Assembly: GCF_000689415.1 (NCBI RefSeq)
Contig: NZ_HG322950.1
Location: 3,479,501-3,543,500 of the forward strand
Source: Pseudomonas knackmussii B13
GTDB lineage: Bacteria; Pseudomonadota; Gammaproteobacteria; Pseudomonadales; Pseudomonadaceae
Direction: 5' to 3'
Length of the DNA stretch: 64,000 nt
The notes below the pieces were generated by a model that had not been told where the DNA came from, did not search any database, and saw only the letters and a program-made list of their open reading frames with translations. Positions 8,211-17,076 of the stretch are shown one piece after another. The position numbers were made by a program, and so were the translations under genes. How positions within the stretch are numbered: position 1 is the first letter of the stretch; every line of letters starts with the position of its first letter.

Positions 8211-8585
8211 ATGGGAAGCGTGACGAAGGAACGGGCAACTGTAATTTGCCGGCAGGACGACAAGATCCTTTTCGTGCGCAAGGCGCGACGCAAATGGAAT
8301 CTTCCTGGCGGACGCATCGAGGCCGATGAGGCGCCGCAGCAGGCGGCGCTGCGCGAACTGGCCGAGGAGACCGGCCTGCAGGTCGACGGTCTGGCGTATC
8401 TCGCGCCTCTAGAGCTGTACCAGACGCTGCACTACGTCTTCGAAACGGCCTTGCTGGAACCCCAGCGGCCGCAACCGCTCAACGAGATCGCCGACTGCCG
8501 CTGGTTCTCCCTCGAAGAACTTGAGCAGCGCAGCGTGAACAAGTCCATCCGCCGCCTGCTCAAGGACTGCCAGCGCCCCGATTGA
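8211..8585 (+). CDS. Nudix hydrolase
   Basis: The 124-residue protein starts at the ATG at 8211, preceded by GGGGGG; a GTG two codons earlier is possible. The full Nudix box G-x5-E-x7-REL-x-EE-x-GL is present at about residues 35-57 (key part LRELAEETGL). It should hydrolyse a nucleoside diphosphate linked to another group with Mg2+; the substrate is not predictable. It is a short single-domain form. It converges on the DUF2817 gene, with 16 bases between the stops, and is probably transcribed alone. Confidence 0.88.
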   Translation: MGSVTKERATVICRQDDKILFVRKARRKWNLPGGRIEADEAPQQAALRELAEETGLQVDGLAYLAPLELYQTLHYVFETALLEPQRPQPLNEIADCRWFSLEELEQRSVNKSIRRLLKDCQRPD

Positions 8586-8601
8586 GCCGGGGCGCCGTGC
8601 T

Positions 8602-9690
8602 TCAGGCCGGTGCGCAGAGCCCGGCCAGGCCCTGCCGCGAGGCTTCCGCGGCCTGCTCCAGGACGCGGCGCTTCCAGCCATCCTCATCGACATAGAAGGC
8701 GTCGCGCAGCCGGCGGCGGATGCGCTGCGCCTTTTGCGGCGACGCTTCCTTCGTGTTGCTCAGCCACTGTTCGGCGCAAAGCGCACTCAGCACCTTGGTG
8801 CCTGGCAGGGTGCCGTATTCCAGGGTGATGGCGGTCAGCTCGGCCTGCGGGCACTCCTCGCTGGCGGCTCGAATCATCTGGCCCTGCAGCGGCACCGAGA
8901 TCGAGTCGCCGTCGTAGGAACTGGTCACTTCCCTGCCCCACCAACGGCGCGTGCGCTCCAGCGCCTGCGGATCGTTGGCGCCGACGAAGATGCGCTCGCC
9001 GTGGCCCTTGGGGCCGAGCCCGGTGTGCAGGTCGATCCAGCACAGGCGCCGGCACTGGCGGCCATGCTCGCGCAGCACCTCGCGCACGGTCTGGTTGCTC
9101 CAGGTGGCTTCCTGGCCGATGAAGAACAGCCCTTGCGGGTGGCTGTTCTGGCCACCGGCGACGGCGCTGTGTACGCCCTTGCGCCCGTGCTTGAGGAGGA
9201 AGCCGATGAGTCGCGCGCGGCTCAACAGGCCCGGCGGCCACTGGCGCGGCAGCAGGATGGGGTCGAGCTTGGCGTAGTTCTCGTTGCGCTGGCGCGGCTT
9301 GGAGAAGTCGATGAAGTTGCGGTTCAGGTCGACGTTCTCGTGGGTCCAGCGCCGCCACCAGGAAAAGCCGTAGGGGTTCGCCGCATGCAGGTAGAGCACC
9401 GCGCAATTGGCCTTCTCGCACTCGCGCAGCCACTCCGGGTCGCTGAGCAGCGCGATCTGCACCGCCGAACCGCAGAAGCCTTCGACGCCATGGCAGCCGC
9501 TGCTGATGATCAGCAGGCGCTCGGCGTCGGCCGGGCCCATGCGCGCCACGTCCAGGGACAGAAGTTCACCTTCGCGGCCCGCCAGCGGGTGGCGGTGCGA
9601 CTGCACCGTCAGGCCGGCGTCCAGGCAGGCGGCCAGGAATTTGCCACGCGCCTCGGCGTAGCTCTGGGAAAAACACGCAGAAGGAAGCAT
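8602..9690 (-). CDS. DUF2817 family M14-like metallopeptidase
   Basis: The 362-residue protein starts at the ATG at 9690, with GGAG 5 bases upstream. SSGCHGVEGFCGSA (about residues 65-78) carries an HxxE zinc-binding pair. ENVDLNRNF and CWIDLHTGLG, the latter supplying a further His, complete the carboxypeptidase A-like (M14) pattern of DUF2817. There is no signal peptide, so it is probably cytoplasmic. It follows an MFS carrier and an M20 amidohydrolase on the same strand, so the three may import and hydrolyse an amide or peptide-like compound. The reaction is unknown. Confidence 0.85.
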   Translation of the reverse strand: MLPSACFSQSYAEARGKFLAACLDAGLTVQSHRHPLAGREGELLSLDVARMGPADAERLLIISSGCHGVEGFCGSAVQIALLSDPEWLRECEKANCAVLYLHAANPYGFSWWRRWTHENVDLNRNFIDFSKPRQRNENYAKLDPILLPRQWPPGLLSRARLIGFLLKHGRKGVHSAVAGGQNSHPQGLFFIGQEATWSNQTVREVLREHGRQCRRLCWIDLHTGLGPKGHGERIFVGANDPQALERTRRWWGREVTSSYDGDSISVPLQGQMIRAASEECPQAELTAITLEYGTLPGTKVLSALCAEQWLSNTKEASPQKAQRIRRRLRDAFYVDEDGWKRRVLEQAAEASRQGLAGLCAPA

Positions 9691-9767
9691 CACCGCTCCG
9701 ATGATCAGGCAGTTTTCGAGAGAGCCCCGGCGGTACCGGGGCGATGGGAAAAGGAGGAAGTGCGCGG

Positions 9768-11039
9768 TCAGCTGCTGGCGGCTGCCACCAGCGCGGCGTC
9801 GGGCTGCTGTGCCCGGCGGGTACGCTCCGGGTCGACGATGCGCAGGCCGAGCAGCCCGCAGACCAGCGCACCCAGGCCGAACAGCGCAAGGCCGGTCTCG
9901 AAGCCGCGGGCGATGTCGCCGCCGCAGGCCTCGACCAGACGGCCCACCAGCCAGGGGGCGAGCATCCCGGCGCTGGTCATGCCGCCGATGTGGATCGCCA
10001 GCATGGAGCCGCGCTGCGCCGTCGGTGCGATGTGCGCAACGATGGTGTTGCAGAAGGTCGGCAGCGCGTTGATCAGCACCGCGCCCACGCAGTACAGGCC
10101 CAGCACCAGCGGCAGGTCGCCGTGGAACAGCAGCAGTCCGCAGAACGCGAGGCCCGCCAGCGCCGCGCAGACCATCGGCGGTGCCACCAGGGCGCGCTGC
10201 ACCGACGCTCCGCGCTTGAGCGCACGCTGCGAAAGCGCCGAGATCACCAGGTTGAAGGCCATCACCCCGAGGGTCACGCCCATCACCAGGTAGCCCGACT
10301 GCATTGGCGTCATGCCCTGCCCTTTCTGCAGGTACACCGGCACCCAGCTGTAGACCAGCGCGTTGGGCAGGTAGCCGACGAAGCCGACCAGGGTCACCCA
10401 GAGGAAAGTGCGGTTGAGCAGCAGGCGGCGGTACGGTTGGCGCTCGCCCGCAGGGCTCCGCCCGACCTCATCGACCTGGTTGCCTTCGCGACCGAACAGC
10501 AGCCAGGCCAGCAGCCAGGCCAGCCCGAGTCCGGCCAGCCCGACATAGGCCGCGCGCCAGCCCAGGTGCTGGATCGCCAGCGGCAAGCTGACCGCGCCGA
10601 GGGTGGCGCCGAGCATGATCGACACCTGGATCATCGATGACGGCAGTACGCGCTCGCGCGGGCCGAACCACTTGAAGCAGGCGTGCTGGGTCACCGCCGT
10701 GCCCGGTCCGGTGCCGGCGCCCAGCAGCAGGCGCCCGGCGACCAATCCGAGGAAGCCATTGGAAAGCGCCACCAGCAGTTGCGCGGCCATCCACACCAGC
10801 GACATGCCGGCGAGGATCCAGCGGGTCGGGAAGCGGTTGGCGAGAAAGCCCACCAGCACCCCGGAGATCGAATAGAGAAAGAAGAAGGCACTGCCGATGA
10901 AGCCGAACTCGCTGGGGCTGAGTTTCAGCTCGTCGATGATCTTCGGCCCGGCGAAGGCGAAGATGGTCTTGTCCATCACGCTAATGACCATCACCAGCAT
11001 CAGCAGGACCAGCACCAGGGTGCGACGGGAATTGCCCAT
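9768..11039 (-). CDS. MFS transporter (anion:cation symporter-like)
   Basis: The 423-residue protein has about 12 hydrophobic segments in two halves with a charged loop near residues 190-210. It begins MGNSRRTLVLVLLMLVMV and has MDKTIFAFAGPKI in the first helix region, as in the anion:cation symporter family of organic-acid carriers. The ATG at 11039 has GGAG upstream; a GTG five codons earlier is less likely. It lies 21 bases behind the M20 amidohydrolase gene, so both are probably one transcript. It likely imports the substrate of that hydrolase. Confidence 0.88.
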   Translation of the reverse strand: MGNSRRTLVLVLLMLVMVISVMDKTIFAFAGPKIIDELKLSPSEFGFIGSAFFFLYSISGVLVGFLANRFPTRWILAGMSLVWMAAQLLVALSNGFLGLVAGRLLLGAGTGPGTAVTQHACFKWFGPRERVLPSSMIQVSIMLGATLGAVSLPLAIQHLGWRAAYVGLAGLGLAWLLAWLLFGREGNQVDEVGRSPAGERQPYRRLLLNRTFLWVTLVGFVGYLPNALVYSWVPVYLQKGQGMTPMQSGYLVMGVTLGVMAFNLVISALSQRALKRGASVQRALVAPPMVCAALAGLAFCGLLLFHGDLPLVLGLYCVGAVLINALPTFCNTIVAHIAPTAQRGSMLAIHIGGMTSAGMLAPWLVGRLVEACGGDIARGFETGLALFGLGALVCGLLGLRIVDPERTRRAQQPDAALVAAASS

Positions 11040-11060
11040 GAATCGATTCTCCACCCCGCC

Positions 11061-12248
11061 TCAGGCGACCAGGTATTTTTCGGCCAGGCGTGCCCAGAGG
11101 CTGGCGCCGAAGGGAATGGCCGCGTCGTTGAAGTCATAGCCGGGGTTGTGCACCATGCAGCCGCTCGGCCCGCTCTGGCCGTTGCCCAGGGCGATGTAGC
11201 AGCCCGGCCGGCGCTGCAGCATCCAGGCGAAGTCCTCGCTGCCGAGGAAGCCTGCCGGCGGGTTGGACAGCAAGCGCTGCGGCCCCACCAGTTCGCTTGC
11301 CACCTCGCGCAGCAGACGCGTCTCCTCCGGCGTGTTGACCAGCACAGGCATCAACTCCTCGTAGCGATAATCCAGTTCGATGCCATGCACCGCCGCTACG
11401 CCGTGGGCCACTTCGGCGATGCGCTTCTTCAGCAGCTCGCGTACCTCCGGAATGGTGGCACGCACGCTCAGTTGCAGCACGGCCTGGTCGGGAATCACGT
11501 TGGGCGCATCGCCCGCGTGGATCGACCCCACAGTGACCACAGCGGTTTCGGTGGACGGCACGTTGCGCGAGACGATGGTCTGCAGCGCCAGCACCATTTC
11601 GGCGGCGGCCACCACCGGGTCCTTCGCGGTATGCGGCATGGCACCGTGGCCGCCGACGCCGAGCAGGCGGATGCTGACCCGGTCGCTGGAAGCCGACAAC
11701 GGTCCCTCGCGGGTCAGGAAGCAGCCCACCGGCAGGCCCGGGGCATTGTGCAGGGCGTACACGGCATCGCACGGGAAGCGCTCGAACAGGCTGTCGTCCA
11801 TCATCGCCACGGCGCCGCCGAGCTGCTCTTCGGCCGGCTGGAAGATCAGGTTGAGGGTGCCGTCGAAAGACTTCGACTCGGCCAGGTAACGCGCCGCGCA
11901 GAGCAGGATGGCGGTGTGCCCGTCGTGACCGCAGGCGTGCATTTTACCGGCGTGCTGGCTGCAGTGCGGCACGCCGCTGGCTTCCTGGATCGGCAGTGCG
12001 TCCATGTCGGCGCGGATGCCCAGGCTGCGCGAGCCGTTGCCCAGGCGCAGCACGCCAACCACGCCGGTGCCGCCGACGCCTTCGTGCACCTCGTAGCCCC
12101 ACTCGCGCAGCAGGCCGGCGACGAGCGCGCTGGTGCGGTGCTCCTCGAAACCGAGTTCGGGATGCTGGTGGATCTGCCGGCGAATGCGGGTGAATTCATC
12201 CTGCAGTTCGACGATTCGCGCAATGGGTGCGAAGAGTGCCTGGCTCAT
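11061..12248 (-). CDS. M20 family amidohydrolase (hippurate hydrolase-like)
   Basis: The 395-residue protein has the standard M20D length. Metal ligands are visible: HACGHDGH at about residues 102-109, the Glu pair in QPAEEQLGG, His in GGHGAMPH and YALHN, and the late SEDFAW motif. Such enzymes hydrolyse N-acyl amino acids, hippurate or auxin conjugates. ATG 12248 has AAGGA 6 bases upstream; the long in-frame extension lacks family sequence. Its neighbours are an MFS carrier, a DUF2817 peptidase and a LysR regulator, together suggesting uptake and cleavage of an N-acyl compound. Confidence 0.92.
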   Translation of the reverse strand: MSQALFAPIARIVELQDEFTRIRRQIHQHPELGFEEHRTSALVAGLLREWGYEVHEGVGGTGVVGVLRLGNGSRSLGIRADMDALPIQEASGVPHCSQHAGKMHACGHDGHTAILLCAARYLAESKSFDGTLNLIFQPAEEQLGGAVAMMDDSLFERFPCDAVYALHNAPGLPVGCFLTREGPLSASSDRVSIRLLGVGGHGAMPHTAKDPVVAAAEMVLALQTIVSRNVPSTETAVVTVGSIHAGDAPNVIPDQAVLQLSVRATIPEVRELLKKRIAEVAHGVAAVHGIELDYRYEELMPVLVNTPEETRLLREVASELVGPQRLLSNPPAGFLGSEDFAWMLQRRPGCYIALGNGQSGPSGCMVHNPGYDFNDAAIPFGASLWARLAEKYLVA

Positions 12249-12346
12249 GCCGCGTCCTTGTTCTTGTGATGACGGCGCGCAGCATGCCCCACCCCCGATG
12301 CGGCTGGATAATGACCTTCGCACATGCTTATCCAGGCTGGTTATCG

Positions 12347-13255
12347 TCAGGCGCCGGGCTTCTGCAGGTGGGGCCCCTTGAAGGCGTAGACCAGGTCGTC
12401 GACCAGCATCTGCGCCTCGCGGGTCATCAGTTCCGCCGGCCGCGAGACCAGGGAAATGTCGGTACCCGGCACGCGCTCGGCGATGTTCAGCGCATCCAGG
12501 GTGCTGGAGACGATCGGCAGGTCGAACACCCGCCGCGACCAGAAGCTCACCGCATCGGTATGGGCCGCGAGCTCCGCGTAGAGCACCACTGAGGCACATT
12601 CGACGATGCGTTGCGGCGGCTCCACGCCCTGTTCGCGGAACATCTCGCCGGCCAGGGAGACTTCAAGGGAATCGGGGATCAGCCACTCCTGATCGAGCAG
12701 CTCGCGCAGCGAACGCACCGCGCGCAGCGGATGGCCCTTGCGCACCGCCAGGGTGGTCGGCTGGGCGTACAGCTCCTGCCACTGGAAACCGTCGATGTTG
12801 CGCGAGGCCGGTTGCGAGGTCAGCACCAGGTCCAGCTGACCTTCGCGCAGGCCTTCCAGCAGCTTGGCCGGGCGCAGTTCGTTGATCTGCAGCTGCACCT
12901 TCGGGTAGCGCTTGCGATAGCGCAGCAAGCAGGCGGCGAACTGCTGGCTGGGCGTCACCGGCGAAACGCCGATGGCCACGCGGCCGTCCATCGCGCCCTT
13001 GAGCGCCTCGATCTCGTCGCGCGCACGGCGCACCTCCTCCACCACCAGGCGCGCGCGGCGCACCAGGCGGTCACCGTATTCGGTGGCGGTGATGCCGCGA
13101 TTGGAGCGCACCAGCAGCGGCACGCCGAGCTCGGCCTCGAGTTCCTTGATGCTCTTGGACAGGGCCGGCTGGGAGATGTGCAGCAGGCGCGAGGCTTCCT
13201 GGATGCTGCCGCTTTCGCAGATGGCGACGATGGCGCGGAGTTGATGCAGCTTCAT
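12347..13255 (-). CDS. LysR-family transcriptional regulator
   Basis: The 302-residue protein starts MKLHQLRAIVAICESGSIQ (ATG 13255; an ATG five codons upstream is an alternative). Residues 1-60 carry the winged helix with ASRLLHISQPALSKSIKELE, and the rest is the effector domain. It is tandem with, and 98 bases upstream of, the amidohydrolase gene and is the probable controller of that operon. It resembles the TsaR/CysB-like group only broadly. Confidence 0.9.
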   Translation of the reverse strand: MKLHQLRAIVAICESGSIQEASRLLHISQPALSKSIKELEAELGVPLLVRSNRGITATEYGDRLVRRARLVVEEVRRARDEIEALKGAMDGRVAIGVSPVTPSQQFAACLLRYRKRYPKVQLQINELRPAKLLEGLREGQLDLVLTSQPASRNIDGFQWQELYAQPTTLAVRKGHPLRAVRSLRELLDQEWLIPDSLEVSLAGEMFREQGVEPPQRIVECASVVLYAELAAHTDAVSFWSRRVFDLPIVSSTLDALNIAERVPGTDISLVSRPAELMTREAQMLVDDLVYAFKGPHLQKPGA

Positions 13256-13350
13256 GATCGGAGTGCGCATGTTCGAGTGAGGGGGCGCAAGGTAAAGCAA
13301 AAATGGGGCCCTGGGACAGCCGGGCGGGTGACCGGTCGGTATCGCCCCCC

Positions 13351-13446
13351 TGTAGGAGCGGCCCATGGCCGCGAATCGCGGGCGTGGCCCGCTCCTACAA
13401 GGTAGGCATGGCGCGGTGCGTTTCGCGGATGAGATCCGCTCCTACG
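13351..13446. repeat. REP doublet plus a single REP
   Basis: TGTAGGAGCG at 13351-13360 and CGCTCCTACA at 13390-13399 are inverted ends of a REPIN-like unit with a GC-rich centre. A further half, GGATGAGATCCGCTCCTACG, ends near 13446, and a decayed copy lies at about 13470-13490. Together with the terminator these fill 13256-13560; no gene is seen there. Confidence 0.75.
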
Positions 13447-13498
13447 GGACCATTGCCCCCCGGTCTTCGCCGATGAAATCCGCAGCTACGCCCCCACC

Positions 13499-13528
13499 GA
13501 AAAAAAACGGGCGGCCTTCCGGCCGCCC
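13499..13528 (-). terminator. intrinsic terminator of the DUF1302-DUF1329 operon
   Basis: On the minus strand GGGCGGCC, GGAA and GGCCGCCC are followed by CG and eight Ts or more. It stands 33 bases behind the DUF1329 stop codon. Confidence 0.9.
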
Positions 13529-13560
13529 AAATAGAGCTTCGGTGGAGTTGCTCGTTGTTG

Positions 13561-14919
13561 TCAGCGAATCCCGGTGGCGCGCAGGGCGCTCGGGGTGAAG
13601 TCGTTGCTCGAGGTGCGCTGGTCGAAGCTGTAGCTGTGCTTCTCCTCGTTGCGCAGGCCCGACACCGTGTAGCGGCCGGAAATCACGTCGTAGTGGGTTT
13701 CCGCGGTCAGCCAGGTGAACTGCTGGTCGTAGAAAGGCCGCGCATGGCCTTCGGCGACGCGCCAGAGGCTGCCATGGCCGTCGTAGGCGTCGGCTTCGGC
13801 GATCTGCCAGCTGTCTTCGTCGATGTACAGGTCACGCTTGCTGTAGACGTGCCGCTGGCCTTCCTTCAGGGTCGCCACCACGTGCCACACGCGGTGCAGC
13901 TCGTAGCGGGTGTAGTCGGGGTTCAGGTGGCCCGGCTTGACGATGTCGGCGTACTTGGCGGTCGGCGAGTCGAGCTTGAAGCTGTTGTAGGGGATGTACA
14001 GCTCCTGCTTGCCCACCAGCTTCCAGTCGTAGCGGTCCGGCGCGCCGTTGAACATGTCGAAGTCGTCGTAGGTGCGCATGCCTTCCGCGCCGGGGCTGTC
14101 GTAGCCCACTTGCGGGGCGCGGCGCACGCGGCGCTGGCCGGCGTTGTACATCCAGGCCATGCGCGGTTCCTTGACCTGGTTGATGGTCTCCAGCACCAGC
14201 ATCACGCTACCCGCGCGGCGCGGCGGCGACAGAATTTCCTGGCGGAAGTAGTAGAGGATGTTGTCCATCTTCGCCGGGTCGTAGTCGCTCAGGCCGAAGG
14301 GGAAGGCGAAGTCCTCCTTCATGTAGCTGATGGTGTAGTCGCCGTTGGTCTGCGGGTTCATCTGCGCGGTGGTGCGCTCCATCGTCTTGCCGCGGTAGCG
14401 GGTGACGTGGTTCCAGATCGCTTCCAGGCCGTTCTGCGGGATCGGGAACGGGATCGACAGCTTGAAGTGCTCCAGGCCGTTGCCGCCTTCGGCGAGGCTG
14501 GTCTGGGTAGCGTTCTGCTTGGCCGCCGCGAGGACGTCCGCCGGCAGGCTCACGCTGCGGTGGCTGGGGTAGACCGGGATGCGGTAGGTATCCGGGAAGC
14601 GCTTGAACATCGCCAGCTGGCCGGGGGTGAGCCTGGCCTTGTACTGCTCGGCGTTCTGGGCGGTGATGGTGAACAGCGGTTTGTCGCTGGCGTACGGGTC
14701 GGGCAGGAAACCGCCCGCGTCGGCCGCGCCGGCGCTGGCGGTCAGGCCGCCGGTCCAGGCCGGGATGCTGCCGTCGGCGTTGCCGGCCTTCTCGGCGCCC
14801 ACCGGGGTGAGGTCGGCGCCCAGGCGCGCGGCCTGGTCGGCGGGAACGGCGGCCATGACCTGGCCAGCGAGCAGGCCGAGGCTGAGGCAGCCGGCCTGGA
14901 TCAGGAGCTTGTGCTTCAT
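13561..14919 (-). CDS. DUF1329 family periplasmic protein
   Basis: The 452-residue protein has a signal peptide ending AGQVMA (residues 1-23). The mature part contains the DUF1329 hallmarks AARLGADLTPVGAEKAGN, DGSIPAWTGG and, later, PRRAGSVMLVLETINQ and RRVRRAPQVGYD. It resembles the LolA/LppX-type lipid-carrier folds and is nearly always coded next to a DUF1302 barrel. It is 19 bases downstream of that gene here. The pair is linked in other Pseudomonas to uptake or export of hydrophobic compounds; the ligand is not known. No RND pump gene accompanies it here. Confidence 0.9.
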   Translation of the reverse strand: MKHKLLIQAGCLSLGLLAGQVMAAVPADQAARLGADLTPVGAEKAGNADGSIPAWTGGLTASAGAADAGGFLPDPYASDKPLFTITAQNAEQYKARLTPGQLAMFKRFPDTYRIPVYPSHRSVSLPADVLAAAKQNATQTSLAEGGNGLEHFKLSIPFPIPQNGLEAIWNHVTRYRGKTMERTTAQMNPQTNGDYTISYMKEDFAFPFGLSDYDPAKMDNILYYFRQEILSPPRRAGSVMLVLETINQVKEPRMAWMYNAGQRRVRRAPQVGYDSPGAEGMRTYDDFDMFNGAPDRYDWKLVGKQELYIPYNSFKLDSPTAKYADIVKPGHLNPDYTRYELHRVWHVVATLKEGQRHVYSKRDLYIDEDSWQIAEADAYDGHGSLWRVAEGHARPFYDQQFTWLTAETHYDVISGRYTVSGLRNEEKHSYSFDQRTSSNDFTPSALRATGIR

Positions 14920-14938
14920 CGTGGAGTCTCCAGGGGCG

Positions 14939-16801
14939 TCAGAAGCTGACGCCCACGCTTACGGCGAGGAAATCGCGGTCGGTGTTGGTGTTGTAATCGC
15001 CACCGAAGTAGTCGGTGTAAGAGATGCTGGCGTTGTAGCGGCTGAGGTATTCGCCATCCAGGCCGATGCTCACCGCCTTCTCGCCTTCGCTGAAGGTCGG
15101 GCCGTAGCCCTGCACGTCCTGGGCGAACGACAGGTTCGGCTTGAGGGTGATGCCGCCGAGCATGTCGTTGTATTCCAGCTGGCCGCGCAGGCGATAACCC
15201 CAGGAGTTGGCGGTGTAGAAACCGTCGTCGTTGCACTCGCCCGGGTTGGCGGTGTTGACCACCTTCTGGCACAGCGCGTTGCCCGACAGGCCGAGCAGCG
15301 AGGAGCTGCCGGCCGCGGCCAGTTCGCCGTTGCCGTAGACGCTGCTGCGGCCGAAGCGCAGGTCGCTGCCGTCGGTGGAGCCAAGGTCGCTGATGTGGGT
15401 GAAGCCCACTTCGCCGACCAGGGTCAGGCGATCGGCGCGCACCACCGGCAGGTTGTCGAAGGTGTTGGTCAGGGTCACCTGCGCTTGGGTCACCGGCATG
15501 CGCTTGTAGCCCTGGATCTGCGAGCCGTAGGCCGAGTCGGCCCAGCCGCTGGCGAAGATCGGCAAGCCGGCGTTGACCAGCGAACTGGTCGAGGCCGAGC
15601 CGAGGGTCGCGGCGGCGGAAACGTCGGTGCCGTTGATGCCCAGCGGCATGTTCGGGCGGTAGCTGATCTCGCCGGACACCGCGGTGGTGCCGACCGTGGT
15701 GGCGAAGCTCAGGCCGTAGAGGCGGATGTCTTCCGGGTAGGTCAGGTAGTAGCGCGCGGTGCTCTTGCCGCCCTGGCCGATGATGCCGCCGACCGGGTCG
15801 CTGAACGCGCCCTTGCCGACCAGCCAGTTACTGTAGGGCGTGCGGCTGTGGTAGTTCATCGCGTAGAGGCCGAACTCGGTCTCGTTCAGCGACTCGGCCA
15901 TCCAGTGCAGGGCCACGCCGTACTGGCCGCCGTCGCGGGCGTCGTCGTCGCCCAGGCGCGGCACGTAGCCGTAGCCGCCCTTCACGCCGGTGCCGTCGAC
16001 GTTGCGGTCGAAGTCGCTGCCGTTGATTGCCATGCCGGTGTCGCAGCCCTGGGCCGCGATGTCGCTACCGAAGAAGGTGCCGCAGTTGTCGAGGACGGTC
16101 TTCTCCCACTTCAGCTGGTAGAAGGCCTCCATCGACAGGTCCTCGGTCAGGCCCTGGTTGAAGTAGAACATCGGCACCGGAATCAGCGCTTCCTTGACCT
16201 CGGAGCCGGGACGGCGCAGGGCCGAGACGTCCACCGGGTTGATGCTGTTGATGCCGTTCTGGATGAAGGTGCTCTCGCCCCAGCTCACCACCTGCTTGCC
16301 CAGGCGCACGGTGCCCGGCAGTTCGGCGATGCTGTAGTTGTGGTAGGCGAAGGCGTCCAGCAGTTGCGCGCCGGAGGAGCGCGCGGCCTGGTCGCGGCCG
16401 TTGTCGTCGATGTCGTAGAGGTGCTGGTGGCCGTCCTTCAGCTCGAAGTCGTACCAGTACTTGCCACGCAGGAACACGCCGCTGTCGCCGTACTTCAGCT
16501 CCAGGTCATGCACGCCCTTGAACAGCTTGGAGAAGGGCTCGCCCTTCTTGAAGTTCAGGCGGTTGTCGTCGGAGGTGGCGCTGGAGGCGGTGCCGCCGTT
16601 GCGCGAACCGATGAATTTCTTGTCCGGGTTGTCCATCGCCCAGCTGGCGCCGACCGACAGGGTCGAGTCGAAACGCCCTTCGATCTCGCCGATGTTGAAG
16701 GTCGCCGCGTGCACGGCCGGTACGCCGCTAACCGCCATGCCCACTGCCATTGCCAAAGTCGAAGGGCGCATTGCTCCGCCGCCGGCTCTTGTTCTTCTCA
16801 T
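14939..16801 (-). CDS. DUF1302 family outer-membrane protein
   Basis: The 620-residue protein starts at the ATG at 16801, with GGAG 6 bases upstream; the longer open frame is unsupported. The signal peptide ends VPAVHA and is followed by TFNIGEIEGRFDSTLSVG, the classical DUF1302 N-terminus. KQVVSWGESTFIQNGIN and a C-terminal DRDFLAVSVGVSF fit a beta-barrel. It is co-transcribed with DUF1329 and probably acts in the outer membrane in handling a hydrophobic molecule. Family function is undefined. Confidence 0.9.
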   Translation of the reverse strand: MRRTRAGGGAMRPSTLAMAVGMAVSGVPAVHAATFNIGEIEGRFDSTLSVGASWAMDNPDKKFIGSRNGGTASSATSDDNRLNFKKGEPFSKLFKGVHDLELKYGDSGVFLRGKYWYDFELKDGHQHLYDIDDNGRDQAARSSGAQLLDAFAYHNYSIAELPGTVRLGKQVVSWGESTFIQNGINSINPVDVSALRRPGSEVKEALIPVPMFYFNQGLTEDLSMEAFYQLKWEKTVLDNCGTFFGSDIAAQGCDTGMAINGSDFDRNVDGTGVKGGYGYVPRLGDDDARDGGQYGVALHWMAESLNETEFGLYAMNYHSRTPYSNWLVGKGAFSDPVGGIIGQGGKSTARYYLTYPEDIRLYGLSFATTVGTTAVSGEISYRPNMPLGINGTDVSAAATLGSASTSSLVNAGLPIFASGWADSAYGSQIQGYKRMPVTQAQVTLTNTFDNLPVVRADRLTLVGEVGFTHISDLGSTDGSDLRFGRSSVYGNGELAAAGSSSLLGLSGNALCQKVVNTANPGECNDDGFYTANSWGYRLRGQLEYNDMLGGITLKPNLSFAQDVQGYGPTFSEGEKAVSIGLDGEYLSRYNASISYTDYFGGDYNTNTDRDFLAVSVGVSF

Positions 16802-17076
16802 GTCGTTCTCCGCCTGGAACCTGCTGGTAAGAGGCGGACCCACCGGGCCCGCCGCCCGGCCCGGCGCCACGAAATAGCGCGGCGATCCTGGGGGGCGGTC
16901 GCATGGTAAGAGCCGTGTCACATCGCTGACTTCTGAAAAAAACTTATGCCCATAGCCAAATACGAAGCGCGCATGGCTCGATAACCGGCGGCTATCGCGA
17001 TAAGCAGGATTCAGCGCAGGCGCGGGCGCTTGTTGCCTATAGTGCGGCGCCATCCCACCCGGCCGATGGAGCCCCC

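Noticed and set aside
11061..12599. N-terminally extended amidohydrolase
   Set aside because: The extra 117 codons overlap the LysR gene and lack family sequence; a good ribosome site precedes the ATG at 12248.
14603..16909. Long plus-strand reading frame (over 700 codons) opposite the DUF1302 gene
   Set aside because: Val/Ala/Gly-rich shadow with no domain; the DUF1302 and DUF1329 proteins on the other strand are well supported.
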